Shown piece after piece: positions 1 through 4,989 of a stretch of 5,287 nucleotides of DNA. Each line of letters begins with the position of its first letter. The first letter of the stretch is position 1. The notes below the pieces were generated by a model. That model made no database searches. It was not told the DNA's origin and saw only the letters and a list, made by a program, of their open reading frames with translations. The position numbers and the translations under genes are program-made. The stretch comes from Eubacterium sp. (GTDB taxonomy: Bacteria; Bacillota; Clostridia; Oscillospirales; Acutalibacteraceae), in the NCBI GenBank assembly GCA_029052085.1, contig JAIDJS010000062.1:1-5287 (forward strand), written 5' to 3'.

Positions 1-331
1 CGGTTATAAGAATTAATGCTCCGTCTTCCTCAAAATGCCTGCAGATATCTGTTGTTTCTTTAAGCTTTTCATTAACTTTTGTCTTTTTTTCACGAACTCT
101 TGCTGTCATCGATGCAATCTGGTTCCATTTAAGCTGGATTACAACATTGTAGGAAGCAGATGAGATGGCAGGAGAATTGATTTTGGATGAAGCAACGGAA
201 AACATCGTTATTGTAAGCACGATGATAAGTATCGTTGGAATGGCAATGGCCAGAACAGATGTTAAAACAATTCGTGTGTTTATTTTAAAATTTTTAGGTA
301 TAGAATGTATTTTTTCTTTATTATTATCCAT
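1..331 (-). CDS. N-terminal part of a membrane-anchored protein, possibly a sensor or signalling protein (runs off left edge)
   Basis: Reading the minus strand from the ATG at 331-329 gives 110 codons with no stop before the window edge, so the C-terminal part is missing. What is visible is a short charged, Lys-rich cytoplasmic head (residues 1-20, starting MDNNKEKIHS), one clear hydrophobic segment (about 21-45, IVLTSVLAIAIPTILIIVLT) and then a polar stretch rich in Lys/Glu (about 78-102) that would lie outside the membrane. A short positive N-terminus, a single TM and then an extracytoplasmic region is the layout of sensor proteins (histidine kinases, GGDEF proteins, chemoreceptors, SpoIIE-type phosphatases), but no output domain is present here, so the class cannot be assigned. 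The start lies 2 nt after the stop of the upstream PHP gene. Only a weak GAG-type ribosome site precedes it, inside that gene, so it is probably translated by coupling. The reading frame is convincing; the function is not known. Confidence 0.75.
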   Translation of the reverse strand, partial: MDNNKEKIHSIPKNFKINTRIVLTSVLAIAIPTILIIVLTITMFSVASSKINSPAISSASYNVVIQLKWNQIASMTARVREKKTKVNEKLKETTDICRHFEEDGALILIT

Positions 332-333
332 AA

Positions 334-1326
334 TTACTCAAACCAAATCGGATTTGTAAATGCTCTTATGAAAGGAGGAAAGCCGTTTGTGTTTTTGCAG
401 CCAAGATATTTTTCTTCTGCAAATTTGTAAGCCTTTTTGGCAATTCCTTTGTATTCATAAGTTACTTCTACTCTTACAAAGCCCTTTTCCTTAACCGCAC
501 AGCTGAAGGAATATTCCTTGTATTTCTTACAGCCTGAATTAAAACTGAAAATCGGAGTTTTGTTGTTGAAAACGGTAACCTTGTGGTATCTGAATAGATT
601 GGTTAATTTTACATCTATTCTTTTTCCTTTTTCAAACGGAACAGTGTCGCCGATAACGGCATCTCCGCAGGTTAAATCAATCATTGTTGAGGACGGGGAA
701 TTTGTGATTACGCTTCTGCCTTCCCGCATAGCCTTTAGAATGGCGTCAGGTGTGTTTTCCTCAGCAAGCACGATTGTTGTAGGACAAGAGATAAGAAGCT
801 TAACACCGGGAACATATTCCTTGTGGAAATCAGAGCCTCCGACAGCAGGAATTTTGTTGCCGGCTAAAAGCTGATTTACCCACCAATCCCGGTTTACCAT
901 ATTGTCTGAATGCTGAATCGTATTCCAAACCTCAACGCAATCGCAGTAAAGCCCGTCTATGTCAAACCGAAATCCGCACATAGAGCAGAAAGGATGATTT
1001 AAAGAAACTGTTGCTCCTGCTTCCTTGCATTTTGCAATGATTCGCTCATAATCCTCTCGGGTATTCAGCGTATACGGCGGCTCTTCGGGAACTTTTACGC
1101 CCCAGATATTAACATGACCATTGTCGTCTGTAAGCTCCTGTCCCTGAATAACAAGCATATCGCCGTCATAGTAGCTTTTTTCAACCGTATTATAATTATG
1201 GTCCGTAATGATTATGAAATCAAGACCCTGATTTTTGCAGTATTCAACAAGCTGCCCTTTGGTAAGACCGCCGTCACTGTTTGTTGTATGTAAATGTGTA
1301 TCGCCCTTGAACCATTTTCTTTCCAT
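334..1326 (-). CDS. PHP-domain metallohydrolase, CehA/McbA-like
   Basis: This 330-aa cytoplasmic protein (no signal peptide or TM) carries the metal-binding motifs of the PHP superfamily in order: HLH at residues 11-13 with D18 (THLHTTNSDG), TDH at 41-43, E64 in QGQEL, H71 in GHVNIWG, NHP with H111, and GSDFH with D166 and H168. These would hold a two- or three-metal centre (Zn, Mn or Fe) for phosphoester or related hydrolysis. The spacing and the GHVNIWG block resemble the CehA/McbA branch rather than HisK histidinol phosphatases or the DNA polymerase PHP domain. Residues about 212-300 are beta-rich and may form a small C-terminal sandwich. The start at 1326 is supported by GAGGTG (1339-1334, minus strand) 7 nt upstream. 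The substrate cannot be told from sequence; candidates are a phosphodiester, a nucleotide or a cyclic phosphate. It is followed 2 nt later by a membrane protein gene, which suggests a joint role. Confidence 0.9.
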   Translation of the reverse strand: MERKWFKGDTHLHTTNSDGGLTKGQLVEYCKNQGLDFIIITDHNYNTVEKSYYDGDMLVIQGQELTDDNGHVNIWGVKVPEEPPYTLNTREDYERIIAKCKEAGATVSLNHPFCSMCGFRFDIDGLYCDCVEVWNTIQHSDNMVNRDWWVNQLLAGNKIPAVGGSDFHKEYVPGVKLLISCPTTIVLAEENTPDAILKAMREGRSVITNSPSSTMIDLTCGDAVIGDTVPFEKGKRIDVKLTNLFRYHKVTVFNNKTPIFSFNSGCKKYKEYSFSCAVKEKGFVRVEVTYEYKGIAKKAYKFAEEKYLGCKNTNGFPPFIRAFTNPIWFE

Positions 1327-1355
1327 AAAGCTTCACCTCTTTTTTATATTATCAT

Positions 1356-1383
1356 ATTATATGCTTTTGTGCAAATGTTTTAA
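1356..1383 (-). promoter_or_regulatory. Candidate promoter for the PHP gene
   Basis: On the minus strand a perfect TATAAT (1361-1356) lies 16 nt from a weak -35 TTAAAA (1383-1378). Transcription would start near 1349, giving a leader of about 22 nt that contains the GAGGTG ribosome site. A second -10-like TAATAT (1351-1346) with TTGCAC 17 nt upstream is a poorer alternative. The -35 directly abuts the left half of the probable BirA operator (1384-1392), so BirA could also affect this promoter; that last point is inference. Confidence 0.45.
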
Positions 1384-1415
1384 TTGTAAACCTATTGTGA
1401 TTAAATAGTTGACAA
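1384..1415 (+). promoter_or_regulatory. Probable BirA (biotin repressor) operator upstream of bioY
   Basis: The left half TTGTAAACC (1384-1392) and right half AGTTGACAA (1407-1415) form an imperfect dyad separated by 14 nt. The left half equals the well-known BirA half-site TTGTAAACC, and the right half matches GGTTTACAA at 7 of 9 positions. GTTGACAA is also one base from the Gram-positive half-site GTTAACAA. The right half contains the -35 hexamer TTGACA of the bioY promoter, so bound BirA would exclude RNA polymerase. Position before a biotin transporter gene fits the conserved biotin regulon. The operator is predicted from pattern and context; the birA gene is not in the window. Confidence 0.8.
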
Positions 1416-1437
1416 TTCACCGCGCTGCATGTATAAA
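1409..1437 (+). promoter_or_regulatory. bioY promoter (sigma-A type)
   Basis: A consensus -35 TTGACA (1409-1414) and -10 TATAAA (1432-1437) are spaced by 17 nt. Transcription would begin near 1444, leaving a leader of about 40 nt before the bioY start. The -35 is embedded in the right half of the BirA dyad, which accounts for expected repression when biotin is plentiful. Confidence 0.82.
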
Positions 1438-1483
1438 TAATACATAACAAACTTAAGCGTGTTTTCTTCAGGAGGTAAAGAAT

Positions 1484-2050
1484 ATGGAAAAAGAAAAGAT
1501 TAAAAAGAGTAAAAAGCTTAAAACAATTGATATTGCGTATATCGGAATTTTTGCGGCGTTAATTGCGGTGTGCTCATGGATATCCATTCCGCTTGCAGTG
1601 CCTGTAACATTGCAGACTATGGCAGTCTGCATTGCGGCAGGTCTGCTGGGTACAAAAAAGAGTGTTCTTACAGTGATTGTTTATATACTGCTCGGTTTAA
1701 TAGGGGTGCCTGTTTTTTCCGGCTTTTCTTCCGGAGCCGGTGTGCTTTTTGGTATAACAGGCGGATATATTATCGGTTTTATTTTTACAGCTCTTATAGT
1801 TGGAATTATGCTTAAAGGGCTTGGAAAAAAGGTTTGGGTGTATGCGCTTTCAATGTTTATCGGCATTGCTGTCTGCTATGCTTTCGGTACGGCGTGGTTT
1901 GTTCTTTATAATAACAGCAATAGTGCGGATTCCGTAACAATCGGTGCGGCGCTTTCTATGTGCGTTGTTCCGTTTATAATTCCCGATATTGTAAAAATTG
2001 CAATTGCAACGCTCCTTTGCAAAAGGCTTGATAAGCATGTTAAGGCTTAG
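1484..2050 (+). CDS. bioY: Biotin transporter BioY (ECF transporter S-component)
   Basis: BioY binds biotin in the membrane and delivers it through an energy-coupling factor module (EcfA, EcfA', EcfT), which is not encoded nearby, so a shared module elsewhere is likely. The 188-aa protein has a Lys-rich cytoplasmic N-terminus (1-13) and about six hydrophobic segments (roughly 14-34, 38-56, 59-75, 84-110, 117-141, 151-178). Family hallmarks are PVTLQT (40-45), the GVPVFSGFSSGAGVLFG block running into TGGYIIGF (74-99), the CYAFGTAW segment (131-138) and the PDIVK motif near the C-terminus (167-171), where BioY proteins carry a conserved Asp and Lys. The start is supported by AGGAGGT (1470-1476) 7 nt upstream. 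Length is normal for the family. A BirA operator and promoter lie directly upstream, and the next gene overlaps its last 14 nt. Confidence 0.95.
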   Translation: MEKEKIKKSKKLKTIDIAYIGIFAALIAVCSWISIPLAVPVTLQTMAVCIAAGLLGTKKSVLTVIVYILLGLIGVPVFSGFSSGAGVLFGITGGYIIGFIFTALIVGIMLKGLGKKVWVYALSMFIGIAVCYAFGTAWFVLYNNSNSADSVTIGAALSMCVVPFIIPDIVKIAIATLLCKRLDKHVKA

Positions 2051-2333
2051 AGCGCATCATTTGAATTGCCTTCCCCGTTTTAACGGCAGAGGCTACAGTG
2101 AGGAATTCTGCAAAAATATGCAAAGTATTAAAGAACGCTTTATGAGCGGAGAAGCATACGAAGTAATCTTTGATGCGGATGATATATGCTCTTTCTGCCC
2201 TAATCTCATTGACGGTGTATGCAGGGATAATGAAAAGGTATGCCGTTTTGATAAGCTTACTGTTGTATTCGGTGCAGGAAACATATCAAGAATATGCCCT
2301 GACTGTCAATGGTATGATATATGCAAAAAATAG
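2037..2333 (+). CDS. DUF1284 family Cys-rich small protein
   Basis: This 98-aa cytoplasmic protein begins MLRLRAHHLNCL and continues with NGRGYSEEFCKNM, DDICSFCPN and GVCRDNEKVC, which is the recognisable pattern of the uncharacterised DUF1284 family. It has nine cysteines (11, 25, 51, 54, 62, 69, 87, 90, 96) plus His7-His8, including CxxC pairs at 51/54 and 87/90. That suggests binding of zinc or an iron-sulfur cluster, which is inference. The ATG at 2037 was chosen over the in-frame ATG at 1998 because family members start at the LRLRxHHL block, and the earlier start would add 13 residues overlapping bioY. The gene overlaps the end of bioY by 14 nt in another frame, with only a weak AAGG ribosome site, so translational coupling and co-regulation by biotin are likely. 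Its biochemical role is unknown. Confidence 0.88.
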   Translation: MLRLRAHHLNCLPRFNGRGYSEEFCKNMQSIKERFMSGEAYEVIFDADDICSFCPNLIDGVCRDNEKVCRFDKLTVVFGAGNISRICPDCQWYDICKK

Positions 2334-2343
2334 TAATTTTTTA

Positions 2344-2372
2344 TTGTAAACCTGTGTCTTTTACTGTATAAT
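2344..2372 (+). promoter_or_regulatory. Promoter for the SDR-transporter operon
   Basis: A perfect -10 TATAAT (2367-2372) lies 17 nt downstream of TTGTAA (2344-2349; four of six matches to TTGACA). Transcription would begin around 2379-2380, giving a leader of about 29 nt with AAGGAGG (2394-2400) 8 nt before the SDR start. The -10 sits in the loop of a perfect 11-bp inverted repeat (see 2349-2391), so a dimeric regulator binding there would control this promoter directly. Confidence 0.65.
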
Positions 2373-2391
2373 AGACACAGGTTAGCTTTTT
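2349..2391 (+). terminator. Perfect 11-bp inverted repeat with T-run: terminator of the bioY operon and/or operator
   Basis: AACCTGTGTCT (2349-2359) is exactly complementary to AGACACAGGTT (2373-2383), with a 13-nt loop. It is followed after AGC by five T (2387-2391). It begins 15 nt after the DUF1284 stop, so in RNA from bioY it would fold as an intrinsic terminator. The loop is longer and the T-run shorter and later than in a textbook terminator, and the symmetric arms flank a -10 box, so a DNA operator is an equally good reading. RNA started from the embedded promoter would lack the left arm and could not form the hairpin. Confidence 0.5.
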
Positions 2392-2408
2392 GTAAGGAGG
2401 GGTTAAGT

Positions 2409-3242
2409 ATGTCTTGCTGGTTAAATGGTAAAACCTGTGTTGTAACCGGTGCGTCAGGCGGTATGGGTGCCGGTATTGCGGCAGCGCTGATTAAAAAGCA
2501 TGGCTGCAATGTTATCGGAATAGCACGAAGCGAGCCGAAAATGAAAAAATTTATTGAAGAATTAGGTCCAAGCTATGCCGAACAGTTTACATATAAGCTT
2601 TTTGATGTTTCAAAGCGTGAAAATTGGCAGAGCTTTGCCGCTGAACTTGCCGAGAACGGAACGCAGCCGGATGTTCTGATAAATAATGCGGGAATTCTTC
2701 CTAAATTCAAAAGGGTAGAAAAATATGATATTGAAGAAATAGAAAATGTTATGAATATCAATTTCTATTCTGCTGTTTATTCCATTAAGGAGCTGATGCC
2801 TTTTCTTTTGGAAAGTGAAAACGGAGCAGTTATCAATATTGATTCCTCGGCTTCGCTTATGAGTCTTGCAGGCACCTCGTCGTATTCAGCTTCCAAGGCT
2901 GCTTTAAAAGCGTTTACGGAAGCTATGAGAGAGGAATACAGAGGAAAGCTCTATGTCGGTCTTGTGTGTCCGGGCTTTACGAAAACCGATATTATGAGAA
3001 ATCAGTCTGCTGAAAGTGAAAAAGGGCAGAAGCTTATTGATATGATTTCAACGGACTGTGATTTAATGGTAAAAATGATTATGTTTGGTATAGAGCATAA
3101 GCAGGCGCTTCAGATTCACGGAATGGATGCCCACGCAATGAACATTTTCGGAAAGCTTCTTCCTGTTAACGGAAGCAGATTGTTCAGCGCGGTTATGAGG
3201 GCGGCTGATATAGATATATTCAGCGAAATATTCAAGGATTAA
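2409..3242 (+). CDS. Short-chain dehydrogenase/reductase (classical SDR), NAD(P)-dependent
   Basis: The 277-aa soluble enzyme has a Rossmann fold with all classical SDR landmarks. The nucleotide-binding TGASGGMG is at residues 13-20. D66 in the LFDVS segment is at the usual adenine-contact position. NNAG is at 92-95. The active-site tetrad is N118, S146, Y159 and K163 (YSASK), with the S-to-Y spacing of 13 seen in family members, and the cofactor-loop CPGFTKTD is at 187-194. Arg40 just after the second strand (GIAR) suggests a preference for NADP(H); this is inference. It would oxidise an alcohol or reduce a ketone, but the substrate is not readable. The C-terminal part (about 200-277), rich in Met and hydrophobic residues, should form the substrate lid. 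The start has AAGGAGG 8 nt upstream. The gene precedes a GPH-type symporter by 29 nt, so the enzyme probably acts on what that carrier imports, perhaps a sugar, polyol or steroid-like compound. Confidence 0.92.
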   Translation: MSCWLNGKTCVVTGASGGMGAGIAAALIKKHGCNVIGIARSEPKMKKFIEELGPSYAEQFTYKLFDVSKRENWQSFAAELAENGTQPDVLINNAGILPKFKRVEKYDIEEIENVMNINFYSAVYSIKELMPFLLESENGAVINIDSSASLMSLAGTSSYSASKAALKAFTEAMREEYRGKLYVGLVCPGFTKTDIMRNQSAESEKGQKLIDMISTDCDLMVKMIMFGIEHKQALQIHGMDAHAMNIFGKLLPVNGSRLFSAVMRAADIDIFSEIFKD

Positions 3243-3271
3243 TTTGTATTTTTAAAACGGAGGTTTTATTT

Positions 3272-4729
3272 ATGGCAGATATTACAACACAAAAGCATAT
3301 GAATTTCAAAGAAATTGCTGCGTATTCGCTTGGTCTTTTCGGATTTCAGGCAATCGTAGGTCTTTTGAATTCATATCAGGCAGAGTTTGATGCTTCCATT
3401 CTCGGAGCGGATATTGCGGTAGTAGGTATTCTTATTTTAATTGCAAAAATCGTTTCTGCAGTTTTTGATCCAATTGTCGGCAATATGGTAGACCGTTCAA
3501 AGAGCAGGCACGGCAAATTCAAATCCATGATTATGTATTCCATTATTCCTCTTCTTGTGTTTACGGCAGTAGTTTTTATTGACGTGCCTTTCAAGGATAA
3601 TAAGATGCTTACATATGTTTGGATTTTTGTTACGTATCTTATCTGGAGCCTTGCAATGACTCTCGGCGATGTCCCTTCACAGGGTATCGCTTCGGTATTA
3701 ACACCTAACCCAACCGAAAGAACAAATGTAGTTTCCATTTCAAATACATTCAAGCAGATCGGCTTTTCCGCCTGTGTCGTTGTTGTTCCTGTTGTTTGCC
3801 TTATTGTTCCCGGCGGTTCTCAGGTTATCGGCTTTGAGGGAGAAACGGATACGCCGATGATCGGCGGCGAATATTTCTGGACGGCTGTGTTAACGGCAGT
3901 TCTCGGCTGCGTTTTATTCGCTCTTATTCCTATGCTCAATAAGGAAAGAGTGCCTTATGTATCAGGAGAAAAAACGACAACTAAGGATATGATTAATGCG
4001 CTTAAGAATAATAAGCCGCTTATGCTTGTTATTATTTCCTATTTCCTTGGCTTCGGCAGACAGATGGCTATGGGTATTCAGGTTCAGGCTGCCAATGTTC
4101 TTCTCGGAAGCCAGAATCTGGTTGCTGTTCTTGGTATTGTTACGGCTATCGGCTCAATGGTAAGTATGGCAATTTGTCCTGTTCTTATCAAAAAGCTTGG
4201 CGAAAAGAAGGTTTATCTTATAATGTCCTTCTATGGCTTTGCTGTTTCCGTGCTTTCGTTTATTGTAGGCTTTTTCTGGTTCAGAAATCCTGATAGTATG
4301 GTGCTTACCGTTCTCTTCTATCTCTTCCTGTTCCTGATCGGTCTGCAGTTTGGTGCAGTTACCCTTATGCCGATGATTATGACGGCAGATTGCGTAGATT
4401 ATTATGAGTATGAAACGGGGAAGCGTATGGAGGGTGCTGCTTATTCCGTTCTTACGCTTACCATCAAGGTTTGCCTTGCTCTTGGAACTGCTCTTGGTCT
4501 TGTATTTGTTCAGTTCTCTGGCTATTCCGATACAGTTGCTCAGATTACGGCAGGTACAGCAGCAGGCTTTGATGTCGGCACAAAGGATATTATCTTCTTT
4601 GCATATACGGTTATGCCGGGTATTCTTGCTCTTCTTTCAACAATTCCTATGTTCAAATATGATATTGTTGGCGAAAAGAAAGCAAAAATTGCTTCCGAGC
4701 TTGCAGCAAGAAGAGAAGCTAAAGATTAA
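3272..4729 (+). CDS. GPH-family (glycoside-pentoside-hexuronide:cation) symporter, MFS superfamily
   Basis: This 485-aa integral membrane protein has about twelve hydrophobic segments. It carries the GPH/MelB signature in the second half, ADCVDYYEYETGKRMEG followed by YS and K399 (residues 372-399), and the loop after TM2, DPIVGNMVDRSKSRHGKFK (66-84), matching the MelB block around Asp59. Asp66 corresponds to MelB Asp59, and Asp133 in LGDVP to MelB Asp124. The residue matching MelB Asp55 is Ser62, so the classical Na+ site is altered and coupling may be to protons. The mapping is by eye. A charged tail (466-485) is cytoplasmic. The start has GGAGG (3259-3263) 8 nt upstream. It lies 29 nt after the SDR gene without a terminator between them, so the two are probably one operon, and an intrinsic terminator follows 11 nt after its stop. 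Substrate unknown; family members carry sugars, uronides and sometimes other organic solutes. Confidence 0.9.
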   Translation: MADITTQKHMNFKEIAAYSLGLFGFQAIVGLLNSYQAEFDASILGADIAVVGILILIAKIVSAVFDPIVGNMVDRSKSRHGKFKSMIMYSIIPLLVFTAVVFIDVPFKDNKMLTYVWIFVTYLIWSLAMTLGDVPSQGIASVLTPNPTERTNVVSISNTFKQIGFSACVVVVPVVCLIVPGGSQVIGFEGETDTPMIGGEYFWTAVLTAVLGCVLFALIPMLNKERVPYVSGEKTTTKDMINALKNNKPLMLVIISYFLGFGRQMAMGIQVQAANVLLGSQNLVAVLGIVTAIGSMVSMAICPVLIKKLGEKKVYLIMSFYGFAVSVLSFIVGFFWFRNPDSMVLTVLFYLFLFLIGLQFGAVTLMPMIMTADCVDYYEYETGKRMEGAAYSVLTLTIKVCLALGTALGLVFVQFSGYSDTVAQITAGTAAGFDVGTKDIIFFAYTVMPGILALLSTIPMFKYDIVGEKKAKIASELAARREAKD

Positions 4730-4740
4730 TGTAAAAGTAA

Positions 4741-4765
4741 GGGCAGACGAAAGTCTGCTCTTTTT
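4741..4765 (+). terminator. Intrinsic terminator of the SDR-transporter operon
   Basis: GGGCAGAC (4741-4748) pairs with GTCTGCTC (4753-4760), eight pairs including one G-U, around a GAAA tetraloop, and is followed by TTTTT (4761-4765). GTAAAAG at 4731-4737 can extend pairing with the T-run side. The hairpin starts 11 nt after the transporter stop codon, the expected place for an operon end. Confidence 0.9.
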
Positions 4766-4775
4766 ACAGCTTTTT

Positions 4776-4850
4776 GCCTCCCTTGTGAAAGGGAGGTGGC
4801 AACCTTAAGGTTGACGGAGGGATTCTTCGGTTTGCCAAGGACACCAAACC
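4776..4850. repeat. Structured intergenic repeat element (CCTCCCTT/AAGGGAGG hairpin family)
   Basis: The segment has three successive dyads. CCTCCCTT (4777-4784) pairs perfectly with AAGGGAGG (4789-4796) around a GTGA loop. CAACCTTAAGGTTG (4800-4813) is a self-complementary 14-mer. GGTTTG (4829-4834) pairs with CAAACC (4845-4850). The order hairpin, GTGGC, variable palindrome, GACGGAGGGATT resembles a short repeat I recall from intergenic regions of gut Clostridia, where the middle palindrome varies and the flanks are kept. It contains no ORF. Only one copy is in the window, so repeat status rests on that recollection. It lies after the terminator and before the rplU promoter. Confidence 0.65.
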
Positions 4851-4879
4851 CTATAAAGTATTAAAATAATATAAAACTA

Positions 4880-4907
4880 TTGACAAAACATATTTTTCTG
4901 CTATAAT
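4880..4907 (+). promoter_or_regulatory. rplU promoter (strong sigma-A type)
   Basis: A perfect TTGACA (4880-4885) and perfect TATAAT (4902-4907) are spaced by 16 nt, in an AT-rich stretch with an A/T-tract upstream (4861-4877) resembling an UP element. Transcription would begin near 4914. Such a near-consensus promoter fits a ribosomal protein operon with high constant expression. Confidence 0.9.
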
Positions 4908-4913
4908 AATTAA

Positions 4914-4989
4914 GCCGCATATTATGGGTTGGAAAGTTATATGTAAATATACACCTATCGTAGCGAGACTTGATAAAGGAGAAAATCAG
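4914..4989 (+). promoter_or_regulatory. 5' leader of rplU, candidate L21-type autoregulatory leader
   Basis: About 76 nt separate the predicted transcription start from the rplU start codon, long for a simple leader. It contains a TATAT/ATATA stem (4938-4942 with 4947-4951) closed by a GTAA loop, flanked by GGGTT (4926-4930) and CACC (4952-4955), then a GTAGCGAGACTTG segment (4960-4972) just before the AAGGAG ribosome site (4976-4981). Firmicutes rplU transcripts often carry an L21 leader structure thought to mediate feedback; I cannot confirm that this sequence fits that consensus. Confidence 0.45.

Noticed and set aside
165..359. Open frame of 64 codons on the plus strand with a hydrophobic stretch
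   Set aside because: It is antisense to the partial membrane protein; the minus frame has a coupled start after the PHP stop and a proper N-terminal TM layout.
518..874. Open frame of 118 codons on the plus strand inside the PHP gene
   Set aside because: The minus-strand frame has the complete PHP metal motifs, so this is its antisense shadow.
1346..1360. ATATTAT direct repeat (ATATTAT-C-ATATTAT) as a possible iteron or protein site
   Set aside because: Two 7-bp AT-only copies in an AT-rich promoter region are expected by chance and overlap the -10 elements of the PHP gene.
1998..2036. Upstream ATG extending the DUF1284 protein by 13 residues
   Set aside because: The family begins at the LRLRxHHL block, and the extension lies wholly inside bioY without a better ribosome site.
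2344..2388. A second full BirA operator before the SDR gene
   Set aside because: TTGTAAACC is present, but the nearest GGTT half is 27 nt away rather than 14-16, and no other right half matches.
3376..3753. Open frame of 125 codons antisense to the transporter
   Set aside because: It has no ribosome site or recognisable motif and is explained by codon use of the plus-strand gene.
4404..4808. Open frame of 134 codons on the plus strand, overlapping the end of the transporter
   Set aside because: It is a Leu/Ser/Arg-rich shift-frame reading of the GPH signature region and runs through the terminator hairpin and part of the repeat.
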